From positions 2,976,001-3,040,000 of the forward strand of contig OY755205.1 in NCBI GenBank assembly GCA_963576765.1: DNA of 64,000 bases. The letters are read 5' to 3'. Under the pieces are notes generated by a model, which saw only the letters and a program-made list of their open reading frames with translations, was not told the origin of the DNA and did not search any database. Numbering within the stretch: the first letter of the stretch is position 1; every line of letters begins with the position of its first letter. This document shows, piece after piece, positions 45,301-56,705 of the stretch. The translations under genes were made by a program, and so were the position numbers. Origin of the DNA: Draba incana (Eukaryota; Streptophyta; Magnoliopsida; Brassicales; Brassicaceae).

Positions 45301-47177
45301 ATGGTTAAGATTTTAATTATAGATTTTTTTTTGTTATTCAACCTAATTTCCCTATTTGAAATGGTGATTTGTAGAATAGTGGGTTTAATAAACAACCCAA
45401 GCAAGTAAGGTTAAATAGTGATATTTTTGAAATGTGAATTTTTTTTTTCTCAAAATAAAAAAGGTTCACCTTCCATGTTATTTTTCTTGTTTTGACATAT
45501 GAAAAAATCTTGGAAAGTCTCAAATGAAATCCTTTGGTTAATAAACTGAGTGTCCTTCCTTGTTATAAAAGCGTAGATACGTGAGTGTACATCGTCCTCA
45601 TCATCATCCTCCTTTTTTCATCTTCGTATGTTTCTTAATGAAAAGCCACTCGAGTAGTACTTGAAACAGTTTATAGACTCTCAACTGTCACAATCTTCAA
45701 GCTCCCACAACTTTTATTTTTTTCTTTTCAGCTTTTTTTTGTCTGACTTGTAAGTGTATTTTATATAACCAATTTTTTTTTTTTTTTTTTTTTGATAACT
45801 CAGGGTAAATCCCGAACCACACAGGCTCAGACTAATCCCTGGGGAGAGGTTGGCCCACGGATAGGTTACCCCCCGGGTTTGCAAATGGGCCGAAAACATG
45901 GGCCCATATCCGTGTGGGTGTCCTTGAAAAATCGATTTACTACAACACCTCTTCCCTTTTTCCTTTCTTATTTCCCATTCCTCTCTCTCCAACCCCATTT
46001 CCCTTTTGGCCTTTAGGTTTTTTACTCTTGCTTTTTCTCTGTCAAGAGTTATTATCACATTACAAGTTTTGGTGCGAAGACAACGTGGAGGCATCTCCAT
46101 CACACTTATGTGTTCAGTTCTCTTTATGATCAAACACTTATTTTGGTTTGGGATTATCAAGGAAATGAGTAAGAAGAAACCACTTAGATAGGATTTTTAA
46201 AAAGTCCCAAAACTTTACTCAATGTTCCAACAAGTTTCCATTTTTTAGCCAAAAAAGGTTTTAAAACCCTATAAAGAATTAAGCTTTACCCACTCCATAG
46301 TCCTGAAATTTTTAAAACTTGGGTTTATCATGAAAATGAGATATAATGCTGAAAATCCCTACAAAGAGTTAAGCTTTACACATTTTTGGGTCAATAATCA
46401 TAATATTAAAAACTTGGGTTATAATGAAAACGTGCCATGAAAATGAGATATGATGCTGCATTGAAATTGGATTATAGTGTTCTATGGCTTTATATATTAA
46501 TGGCTGTTGTTTCCGGAAAAAGAAATGAAGCTAGTGATTTGACAAGACAACAAAGAGACAAAGACAAGACTCTGTTTCTACAAGTAAAAAAAATACAACT
46601 CTCTTGTTTCCTTTCTCTCTTATAGCTATCTTTCTTCTGCCAACTCTTAATCACTTGCAATTCTGGTTCTTTGATCTCTGTCACAAACAGTTATGTTTTC
46701 TGAACAACTCAGGAACCTGTGATCTTGACATAGCATAAGACTGGATTCTCAAAGAATCAACCTTAACAAAACTGAATCTAAACAAAATGGGAAAAAACTT
46801 TCTCTCTTTTGATTAATTTTAATCGGTGTTTGTTGTAAAATGTTGACATGAAGATACTAAAAATGTAAAAGAATCAAACAAACATCCTAAGACAAAAGAA
46901 AATCCGAGAAAGAAAGAAGGAAAAAAAAAAAGTTACTTATTAATAAGAAGTCCTCTAAATTCTTGCCTTTGGTAAAATCATCTTTGAGTTGCTTTGCTTC
47001 TAATCCATGCTTTTTGGCCAAGCTTTCCATTAAGACAAGAGTCAGAGATGTGTAAGATTTTGATAACAGCAAAAAGAGACTACTTGCCTTGTGGAGAAAA
47101 ATATATAACATATATATAGGGATGGGGAACGATATAGAAGACGAAGAAGAAACTCTGTGTGTGTGTTTGATATTCTC
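45301..47177. other. intergenic, no gene supported
   Basis: Apart from the SINE-like segment this spacer is AT-rich. A minus-strand frame at about 46920-47030 reads MESLAKKHGLEAKQLKDDF and could be a short peptide or an exon relic, but it runs into low-complexity sequence and is not called. Confidence 0.5.
45775..45960 (-). mobile_element. SINE-like retroposon with poly(A) end
   Basis: On the minus strand a GC-richer segment (GGGCCAACCTCTCCCCAGGG, then GTGTGGTTCGGGATTT) ends in ACCCTGAGTTATC followed by a run of about 20 A. GGTTCGGGATT is close to a pol III B box. No clear flanking duplication or A box was found, so the call is tentative. Confidence 0.35.
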
Positions 47178-48768
47178 TCATTTGCTTCGTTTCTTGGCTT
47201 CGCTGTAGAGGATAACTCCACATACAGTGAGAGAGTAACCGAGCATTCCGGTTACTGATACCGGATTCTTGAATATTAGAATAGATACCACCACTGCTAC
47301 TGCTCCTTTCGCGTTTCCTAACACCTGTCATAGACCGATCCAACATCTCAAAAACCATTCTAAAACGTAGGGATTATCGAGCAATGTCATACACATAACA
47401 AAGCAAATCCAACTCAACATCCAAGAAACACGACAAGAATGCCATTAAGAAATGTAAAGAGAATACGGAATTGTCTATTACCTGAAGAGTCAGGGCGCTA
47501 GTGTGTTTCGTGACTAAGAAATTTGTCTAGTTCACGAAATAGGCGAGTGCCGAGTTGAATAATAAATACCAAATGATTCTGAAGTCATCTCTTGCAAGTG
47601 CAATTGTAATGCCGACAACATTTTTCTCCATGATAAGAGTAGCAGGCAGAAGGAACACGACCGCTATCGGAGCCATGTAAAGTAGGAGATTCATTGAGTT
47701 CAGCTTTTCCCTTCAATACAATTCACAATCATTTCAGCAACACTCATTCAAATATCCAAACTATTGATATACACCGGGGACAATGCAGGGCATTTCTTAC
47801 CCTTCAGAGGAAAGCAAAATTCCTTGAAGGACTGATTTAAGTGCTCTCGCAGCTGTGGCTGCAATGCACATAAGGAATCCAAACAGGTGAAAGCTTGGCT
47901 CACCCTAATCACACACAGAAAACAGAAACAAAGCTCTCAGTGATATAAAGAAGATCCCAGAGGGAAGCATATGCAGCTCACAATGAAACAAAGCTCTCCA
48001 CTAATCGAACATTTCCAGCGACATAAAGCTCATACGGTGAATAGACGATGAGAGAAACACAAAAATGCCAACACATTCAAATGTGAAATGTAGTTCCCAA
48101 ATGTTCAATGAAATGAGTCATTAGCCAAATATGAAATGAACCAACCATACTCAGCTTCTAATATCTACTTATACCTATGAATGAACAAGATTAAGCTACG
48201 AGACTTCTATTTCACATTTATTGCAAACCTCTCTAAAGCATAAGACTTTCATCAAGTATAACAATGCATAATCATTCTCAATGCATAAACTAAAGGACTC
48301 AAATTTCTAGAATCAGAGAAAGTGAAATTACCCCACTAGCAATAACAACACCAGTAACAACAGGAAGGAGAGTGAAGTAAGTCAACCAAGCCTCTCTCTT
48401 AAGAGTGATCAGATAAGCAAACACGGCGGTGAAAAACGGCGTCGTAGCACCAATGGCCTGGTTAAACGAAACCGGAGAGAGATGTTTCCGAACACCACCG
48501 ACACGCAAAATACAAGGCTTAAAGCTGAGATCTTAAAGAACTGGACTCGAGATCGAATCGTTTGCATCGGAACCATCTTTAACCAAGCAATGGCTACGTA
48601 GCTAAGAAGCGAACAAGCCGTCATGTGACACATGGTGAGGAAAATCGGATATTTGAATCCGTAATTGCTTAGCAAATACTTGTTCAGCAACAAAACTCCG
48701 ATGTTCGATGAATACCATGACGTCACGAGTCCGATTGTGAAAAACCGGCCATTCGTCGCCATCTTCAT
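47178..48768 (-). pseudogene. At5g05820-like nucleotide-sugar/triose-phosphate translocator family protein, broken
   Basis: DMT-superfamily transporter of the Golgi/ER nucleotide-sugar group. Four exons (48768-48332, 47904-47801, 47710-47482, 47324-47178) carry repeated membrane helices, starting MATNGRFFTIGLVTSWYSSN and ending CGVILYSEAKKRSK. Two lesions are visible. In exon 1 after GNISLRF ten nucleotides are missing near 48470, between CCGGTT repeats. In exon 3 the codon after AYFVN is TAG (plus-strand 47527-47529), where the family has Leu. Exons total 917 nt; adding 10 gives 308 codons plus stop, close to the family length. The substrate is not predictable here; UDP-arabinose/xylose transporters are relatives. 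Confidence 0.85.
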
Positions 48769-49178
48769 CTTCTTCTTCTCCTTCCTGGGTCGATCTGATT
48801 CGGATTCAATCTAAAACCCTATCGATTATTTCACCGAATTGGGTTGGTTTGGAATCGATCTGGGCAAGGAGATCTCTCGGAATCGGAAACAGATTTTGAC
48901 GCGTGATGGTGATGATGGTGTTATTCTATCGATCGCTAATGGTGGAGTTTTTAGGTCACGATAAGAATAACCCAACACGCGAAAATGCTGGAAACGAAGA
49001 ACCCAGAAAAGAGAAAGTTGGAAATTTGAAGAAGATGATGAAGATGCTGCACATTCAACGGTGAGCCTTACTAAGGCTCATGAAGTAAAAAGAAAATGGA
49101 AATAAAATAAAGAGACTGAACAATTATAACAAGATTGTCTTCAATTTTGAAAACCCTAAAAAACTCAAATCTCAAACC
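48769..49178. promoter_or_regulatory. divergent promoter region, transporter / eIF2alpha
   Basis: The two start codons face away from each other across 410 bp. No clear TATA box is seen for either gene. Confidence 0.45.
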
Positions 49179-52100
49179 ATGGCGAATTCAGCACCGAATC
49201 TGGAATGTCGCATGTACGAATCCAAGTACCCAGAGGTGGACATGGCGGTGATGATTCAGGTGAAGAACATCGCCGACATGGGAGCTTACGTTTCTCTCCT
49301 CGAATACAACAACATCGAAGGAATGATCCTCTTCTCCGAGCTTTCTCGCCGTCGGATTCGTAGTATCAGTAGTCTCATCAAAGTCGGTCGGATCGAGCCT
49401 GTTATGGTCCTTCGTGTTGATAAGGATAAAGGTTACATTGATCTTAGCAAGCGTAGGGTTAGCGACGAGGATAAGCAGACTTGTGACGAGAGGTTTAATA
49501 AGAGCAAGCTTGTTCACTCTATTATGCGTCATGTTGCCGAGACTGTTGGAGTCGATTTAGAGGTAATTGGTGAATACACTTGATTAGGAGTTTCGAATTT
49601 CGTTTATCTGGCTTGGAGTTGATGAAATTGCAGTAGTCGTTTCTTAGATTTTTAGTTAAGATAAGGTTGATGAAGATTAAGATTTCAGGAAATTGTGTGT
49701 TTCTACCAATGTCCATTGTCCACCTTCAATTAGAGCTGTCAACCGGACTCTAAGTCCGTGGACACGGTCCAGTCCGTATTGGTTTGGACCGGACATAGAC
49801 AAGTCCATATGTTAAAACTGTTTTTTTGGACTAGTCCAAATTAGTCCGTGAAAAAAAACGGACTGGACTTAACAAACAATGGACTGTTCAAGACCCAAAT
49901 TAATTTAACTTGGCCCATTAACATAAGTTATTAACGAGTAACGACACCGTTTTTTTCTTCCTTCTTGTTCGTCTAATCGTATTCCCAATCTTCTTCTTCT
50001 TCCAGTTTCTTACAATTTCTTCTTCCATCTTCTTCTTCTCCTTCCAGTTTCTTACAATTTCTTCTTCCATCTTCTTCTTCCATCTTCTTCTTCCTCTGTG
50101 CAAGTTGATTTCTTTCTCTACGTAGCTCTAAGCTTCAAGGTACGGTTTCGACTTTTCTCTAGAACAAGTTGATTTGAGCTGATTTTTCATGTATATGATT
50201 TATGAGTGAATCCATTGTCGTTATTATGATTTTTGACTTTTCTGTGATTGGTGTGTGAATCCATTGTCGTTATTATGGGATTGTTTTGTGTGATTTCGAT
50301 GTGTGAATCCATGCCCTCTAGGTGTTTGATGAAATGCATCAATGAGATTAATTGAGCTAAACTTCGTATGTAAATTAATTTGAGCTTGTTCTTGATATGG
50401 GTTTGTTGAGAGAGAATTGTTCTTGTAGTCTCATACACAGAAAATGGACAGTGAACTGCTAAACTTGGATTATGAAGACTCAAGTGATGAAGATGATGAT
50501 CAGGTTATGGAAACTTTACCGATGGAAACAGAGAGTGCAAAGAGTGCAAATATAAATAAAATTTCGAGAAAACGACGTCGATCTAAGTGCTGGAAACACT
50601 TCACAGAAATAGGAGGCGTTGGAGCTAAACAACCTGATGGGAGAAGTGATATGATGTGCAATCATTGTAAAGAGCACATTATATATGATCTACAAAAGCA
50701 CGGGACTACACCATTGCTTCGTCATATGAAAAGTTGTTCTCTAACCCCTGGAGGTACTCCTAAAACTATTGCTAGAAAGATAGATATGGAAGTTTTCCGT
50801 GAAATGATCGCAGTAGCTATAATTGAGCATGATCTGCCTTATTCCTTTGTTGAGTATAAGAGAATTAGGGAAGCTTTTGCGTATGCTAACTCTGAAATAG
50901 AGTTCTGGTGTAGAAACACAGCAGCTGCAGATGTGTTAAAGATTTTTGAGAAGGAGAAAAAAGAAACTTCAGAAAATCTTAGTTGATATTCCTGGTAGAA
51001 TTAGTTTGACAACAGATTTGTGGAGAGCACACACTATAGAAGGGTATATATGCTTAACTGGTCACTACATTGATGCAGATTGGAATTTAAAAACAGTGAT
51101 ATTGTCTTTCAGTGCTTTTCCGCCTCCACACTCTGGTATTGCAATAGCGATGAAACTGATTGAATTGTTGAAGGAGTGGGGTTTGGAGAAGAAAGTATTT
51201 GCTCTGACAGTTGATAATGCTTCATCAAACGATACAATGCAAGGAATTCTTAAAACGCTGCTTCAGAAGGATTTAGTATGCAGTGGGGAGTTTTTCCATC
51301 TAAGGTGTTCTGCTCACATTTTAAATCTAATTGTTCAAGATGGCTTAAGTGTTATTAGTGAAGCTTTGCGAAAAATCAGAGATAGCATTAAGTTTGTGAA
51401 GGTTTCGGAATCCAGAGAAAAGATGTTTCAAAGCTGTTGCGAAACTGTTGGAATTGAGCTCAAAGCTGGTCTTGTATTAGATGTTACTACACGTTGGAAC
51501 TCTACTCAATTAATGTTATCTAGAGCCATACAATTTAAAGAAGCTTTGCGTAATCTTTCAGAGGTTGAGAAGAGCTATACAAGCTTCCCATCAGATTTAG
51601 AGTGGAGTAGAGGAGAATCCGTATGCGAGTTTTTAAGACCATTTGCTGAGATGACAAGATTGATTTCAGGTTCATCTTACCCTACTGCAAATTTATATTT
51701 CATGCAAGTATGGAAGATAGAAAGTTGGTTGAGAGCTCATGAGTTTTCTGATGATCCTGAAATTTATGATATGGTGGGAGTTATGAAGTTGAAATTTGAC
51801 AAATATTGGGATGAGTATAGTGACATTCTTGCAATTGCTACGGTATTGGATCCAAGGTTGAAGTTTACGTTCTTAGAGTATTGTTATAACTCTTTAGATT
51901 CATTGACTTGTGAGTTCAGGATGAAACATGTACGCTCTAAGATGGATACACTTTTTAAAGCTTATGAAACAAACATCTCCGACACTTCTACCACTAAAGA
52001 ACTCGCACTTGGAGAAGTTCCATCTGCACTATGGATACACTTTTTAAAGCTTGAATGTTTTGTCGTATTGAAAAGACAATGCCAATCGTTTTAAAGAGCT

Positions 52101-54223
52101 TTCAAGGATGGCTTGTGACGTTTTGAGCATTCCAATAACAACGGTAGCATCTGAATCTTCTTTTAGCATAGGAAGTAGGGTGTTAAACAAGTATAGAAGT
52201 TCTCTTTTACCTTCAAATGTGGAGGCTTTGATATGTGCAAGGAACTGGTTACATGGATTTCAAGCAATTGGTAACTATTTGTTGATGGTTTTTTCATTTT
52301 CAGTTACGTGGATTACTTTTAAGGTTTAACCGGATTGGTTTCAATTTGCAGATGGTGAGTGCAAATTTATTGAAGAGGGAAAAGAAGAAGAAGAAAAATA
52401 AGATGGTAAGCTTGATACAACTAAGGGAATGTGTGAATGTCTTGAGATAGTGTCTGTTCAAAAAAATGGAAGTCAAGATGATCAGGAGAAGCTACTGAAG
52501 TCTGTTCTTATTTGTTACTCTTTTGTTATGGATTATTGTTCTATGTTTTTTATGGATTTTACAAGTTGCACAAACTTTTTCTTGTTTAAATAAAAATATT
52601 CGTATAAAGAAAGAAAATTGATATTGAATCTTTCATAACCAAACTAATACCAAAATGGGTACATAATGAAATTGAGACCATTTGATCAAGCAAAAAACAG
52701 ACTATGTATCAATAATTTGTCTAGTCCAACGGACATGTTGGACTGTCCAATTCGTTGCAGACAGTTTTGGACTCGGACATATTTGGACTCGGACGTATTC
52801 GGACTCGGATGTATTCGGACGCAAAGAAAAGAGAGTGTCCCTATGGACATGTCCGTTGGACTCGGACATGTCCGGTTGACAGCTCTACCTTCAATATCCG
52901 ATTTGTGCTTATCTTTGTCCTGAGGAAAAACCTTATCTTGTTTGTTTGTAGGAGCTATACGTAAACATTGGGTGGCCTTTGTATAAGAAGCATGGTCATG
53001 CTTTTGAGGTAAGACTTTCAAAGCTTTTCTTTACTTAATGAGACATTGCCTTTTGAGTAGAACTATCTTGATGGTGTGTAATTTGGGACTGTGTTTTCAG
53101 GCTTTCAAAATTGCTGTGACTGATCCGGATACAGTTTTTAATGCTCTTACCCGAGAAGTTAAAGAAACTGGACCTGATGGTGTGGAGGTAAATATTATCA
53201 GCCTTACCTATGTAGTTGTTTTAGTTTGATCATGAAAACTTATAATGTATATCTATTGTAAAGGTGACTAAGGTTGTTCCGGCTGTGTCTGAAGAATTGA
53301 AAGATGCCTTGGTGAGGAATATTAGGAGAAGAATGACACCACAGCCACTGAAGATTCGTGCTGATATTGAGTTGAAGTGTTTTCAGTTTGATGGAGTTAT
53401 TCACATCAAGGTTGGTCTTATCCTCTTTCTTATCTTTTCCTCTTTATATAGATGACTCTTTTGTTTATTTTCATCGTACTTGGAACGTTTTTTGTAGTCT
53501 ATGTCAAATGTCTGCCTATAATGATATAGTGAATTTGCAGGAAGCAATGAAGAAGGCAGAGGCTGCAGGTAGTGAGGATTGTCCAGTCAAAATCAAGCTT
53601 GTTGCTCCACCACTTTACGTTCTCACAACGCAAACCCTTGACAAGGTATGTTTTTGGTGTTGGCCGTTGTTTTTGCCCCTTGTTTAAAGGCGGAATAAGG
53701 TTTAAGATATATTAAGGATTGCACAAATTATTACCAGAGTCCTTACACATATACGTTAGGCTCTTCCGCACAATCATCTAGAGTAAATGTGGTTCTATTT
53801 GAGTTTTACAACCTTATGTTTCAGGAATGCTCTTTGGTCACTCTGACACTTTCTTTATCTGATTGAATAGGACAAAGGAATAGTGACTCTAAATAAAGCT
53901 ATCGAAGCATGCATTACTGCAATAGAGACACAAAAGGGGAAACTAGTCGTTAAAGAAGGTGCCCGTGCGGTAAGTCTTGTAATATTTTTCTGTGGCAAAT
54001 CAACTGACTTCACTACTTCAATCACTCATTTGCTTCCTTTAATTTGCTACGCAATTTTTAGGTGAGTGAACGTGATGACAAATTGCTTGCTGAGCACATG
54101 GCTAAGCTCAGAATGGATAACGAAGAAATCAGCGGCGATGAGGGAAGTGAAGAAGAAGAAGAAGAAGAAGACACTGGAATGGGAGAAGTCGATATCGATG
54201 GAGGTAGCGGTTTAATTGAATGA
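49179..54223 (+). CDS. translation initiation factor eIF2 alpha subunit
   Basis: eIF2alpha is part of the GTP-binding complex that brings initiator tRNA to the 40S ribosome. Seven exons (49179-49562, 52952-53008, 53101-53187, 53264-53410, 53541-53645, 53871-53969, 54062-54223) give 346 residues with no lesion. An S1 RNA-binding domain covers residues about 20-95. The GCN2 phosphorylation site is Ser56 in SELSRRRIRS. The helical and C-terminal alpha-beta domains follow, and the tail is acidic (EEEEEEED) ending GGSGLIE. It looks fully functional. Intron 1 is 3.4 kb because it contains a hAT transposon with its own 3.2-kb body. Arabidopsis homologue by memory: At5g05470. Confidence 0.95.
49731..52887 (+). 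mobile_element. hAT transposon in eIF2alpha intron 1
   Basis: Inverted ends TAGAGCTGTCAACCGGAC and GTCCGGTTGACAGCTCTA are perfect, and the 8-bp duplication CCTTCAAT (49723-49730 and 52888-52895) is exact. Subterminal regions are dense in GGAC/GTCC motifs. A transposase gene lies in the same direction as eIF2alpha, with lesions. Confidence 0.95.
50444..52339 (+). pseudogene. hAT transposase, frameshifted
   Basis: The N-terminal part (50444-50986) has an acidic start and a BED zinc finger (CWKHFTEIGG ... CNHC ... H-x4-C). The central RNase H-like region has TTDLWRAHTIEGY, LTVDNASSND, HLRCSAHILNL and DVTTRWNSTQLML. The C-terminal dimerisation domain is SIPITTVASESSFSIGSRVL with NVEALICARNW. One extra A in a six-A run (about 50958) shifts the frame between the first two blocks. 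Around 52050-52085 a deletion and a TGG-to-TGA change break the link to the C-terminal domain. The element is not autonomous as assembled. Confidence 0.85.
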
Positions 54224-54416
54224 ACAAAAGCAGAAGCATCATAACCATTGTTTCCGCTTTAGATCCTACAGTTTTGTTTCCCTATGCGCAAAAACAATTC
54301 TCTTGTTTGTCCCTGAACATGGTTACTAGTAGTAGTACAAACATCTCTTATAAAAGACAAAAGTGTTTTCATCTTGGTTTCACATTGGTTTATGATCAGC
54401 TGCGCAATGCGATGAG

Positions 54417-56172
54417 TTAGGAGGATGAAGACAAAGTGCACGTATCAGATGAACTGTCGTGGGTGATCTCGCCATTGCCTGCAACGATGGTGCGGGAATA
54501 ACAGCTAGACTCATCGACATAGCTGAAACTCTGCCTTGTGGTCGCTTCACCGGCCAACACATTGTGATCTTCAACCTCCATCCAACCATCTGAGTCCTGT
54601 CTGTTGTAAACCTCTGTCAAAGCTTCTCCAGTGGTATATTTCTCGTCCAACGCGTGTGAAACGTTCGTCACAAGCAGATACATATCCTTGTCATTGGTTA
54701 ACCCTCTAAGGGTAGAAGTGATCACCGTGAGTGGATATGTCCGCTCGTGCACAATATGATTCATCGGCTTGCCCGATTCAGAAGTCACCTCCAGGATCCG
54801 TTCGGTCTTCACTCTCTGCTCAACTCTCTTGTATGCTCCGTCTTTCTCAAAGCTCACCAAGTTGCTCACTTTGTACATGCTCTTGACCGAGGTGGTCAGA
54901 TTACCTTCACTTGATTTAACCCATCCATCAAATTCACTACGCACCTCTGCTTTAACCCCAAATGATCCATCGAGCTGTTCGAGTTCTTCTTGTCTCACAA
55001 TGTGATGACTCGGGCTCTCGTAACACCCAGACCGAGCTACAACATTCGAAGACTCGTGATCCAGCCAGAGGTGCAAATTGGCATCCACAAGCCAGTACGA
55101 TATCCCATTGTTGACACCAAGTGAGAACTCATGAGACTTTCCATCTAACAGCAACCCGAGAAACGGTGTCAAATCCATGTCGTATGAAGGTAGATTGAAT
55201 GCACTGATTGCAACAACTGGTTCCCAGAACAAGGGATTGATTCCGCCGGTAAATATCACCGGAAATGGCACCTCGGATCCCACATAGTTCCCGTCTATCT
55301 TCACAACAACCTCCCGGAATGCACCATTACCACGACCGGTTGCTAGATTGTTCGTTCTGATATACGAATCTGGCGGATTTGAATACCAGAACTCGTCATT
55401 GAAACGTATAGTTCCAGCACAATCCGACGAGTGTTGGACGGAATGCGGATTCTTTTCGAGTGAATTTCTGCTGGATCCTCAATCGTGAACCAAAACCCTC
55501 TGTTTCCTTTGTCATTTATAGGAATTATCAAATCCGCAGGTGCTTGGTCACTTTTCTGGGTTCCTGCAAATCCTAATCCACCATTGATCTTTGGGTTTGA
55601 AGCAATTGGATTGAATTCGTAAAAGAAGAGAGTGACATTGATATGATAAATCCCTGTGTAAACATCGTTGACGATATTCTCGAGCATCATTGTGACATTT
55701 AGATCGGATCTCATGAAAAGCGAAGAATACCTAGAGACGTCCTTCCGAACATTCCAGAAGATTCCGGTTGGACTTGGCTCCGCCGTACTGGTGCGGAGTA
55801 GTTCAACTCCGCCGAGCCACAAGCCGGAAATACGATCGTACTGATCGCCACTCGAAGCAGCGCGTAGTTCAAGGACGACATAAGACCATGGCGGCGATGT
55901 ACAATCGGAAGGTGGAGTGTATGGAGTTGTAAACGGAGGTCTGTTGATGGTGTTAGCGAATGAGTGACGGAGGAGCACGACGGTGTGAGATGATCGGACG
56001 GTAAGGGCCGTGTGAGTTCTTCGTACTTTTGGGGATTTTCCGATGACCGGAGAGAAGTCAAAGCCGATTTGATGAATCGGTCCGGTGAAGAAGGAAGAGA
56101 AAAAGTGGAAGAGGTGAGAAAAACAAGTGTGAGGAATAATTTAACAAAGGCATTTTGGTTTATCGCCGCCAT
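54417..56172 (-). pseudogene. PNGase A-like peptide N-glycanase (At5g05480-like), two frameshifts
   Basis: Family members are secreted or vacuolar enzymes that cut N-glycans from glycopeptides. The single-exon frame starts MAAINQNAFVKLF with a signal peptide, then CTSPPWSYVVLEL, GLWLGGVELLRTSTAEPSP, MLENIVNDVYTGIYH, VFTGGINPLFWEP, GISYWLVDANLHLW and DGWMEVEDHNVL. Two breaks occur. After LTPSC the frame changes before LRHSFANT (near 55974), and after LELYVS before NDEFWYSNPP (near 55400). Each is best explained by exactly 10 missing nucleotides; the second is clear, the first depends on a less conserved stretch. The length with both restored is about 591 residues, near family size. Confidence 0.85.
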
Positions 56173-56705
56173 GGATGATATCTTCTGTGGTTTCTGATGA
56201 TCTGAGCTCGCCGATGCAAAAAGCTCAATGTCAATGGAGAGAGAGACAAAGGGAAGTGTGTAGACACCACGGCGTTTTATGCTTCCAAGAATCAACTACG
56301 TGCCGTTTTAGTCTATAAAATGGCAAGCAGTTGTGTGGAGGGAGCTTGATAGTGACAGTGTGGGGTCCAGCTACGGTAACGGAATTTCGATTGTTTATAC
56401 TACCGTCACCTTTGGTTATTTATATGCCGCGTACGTGTCAATATATGAGAGGACTACTGGTGATACTTTCGTCACCGTGGTGTTTATTTATCACTGCTCT
56501 CCTGACATGCTCCTTCTACACCCGATCACTCTGAGAGCTTCACTTTTTTATGCTCTCATGGCGGTTTTTTAAAATACACACAGCAAAAACACGTAAATAC
56601 TCAGATTCAGATTTTTTTCTCCAGAGTCCATAGACGCAACGAGTTGATTCTCGCTTTTTTTTTCTCTCTTTCTGGGTTTGAGTTTTTTTTCTGAAGTTTT
56701 GAAGC
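56173..56705. promoter_or_regulatory. divergent promoter region, PNGase A / REC8 chimera
   Basis: The 533-bp gap between two divergent start codons contains the leaders of both genes. The same PNGase A-REC8 neighbourhood exists in Arabidopsis (At5g05480-At5g05490, from memory), so the chimera probably still uses the ancestral REC8 promoter. Confidence 0.5.

Noticed and set aside
45714..46160. 148-codon minus-strand frame
   Set aside because: It runs through the poly-T tract and the SINE-like segment and ends in a lysine run; not a credible gene.
46887..47111. Short minus-strand frame MESLAKKHGLEAKQLKDDF
   Set aside because: Hydrophilic and plausible as a peptide, but it continues into phenylalanine-rich low complexity and I recognise no homologue or splice partner.
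56331..56572. Two overlapping plus-strand frames between PNGase A and REC8
   Set aside because: They lie in the divergent promoter, in two frames at once, with no homology.
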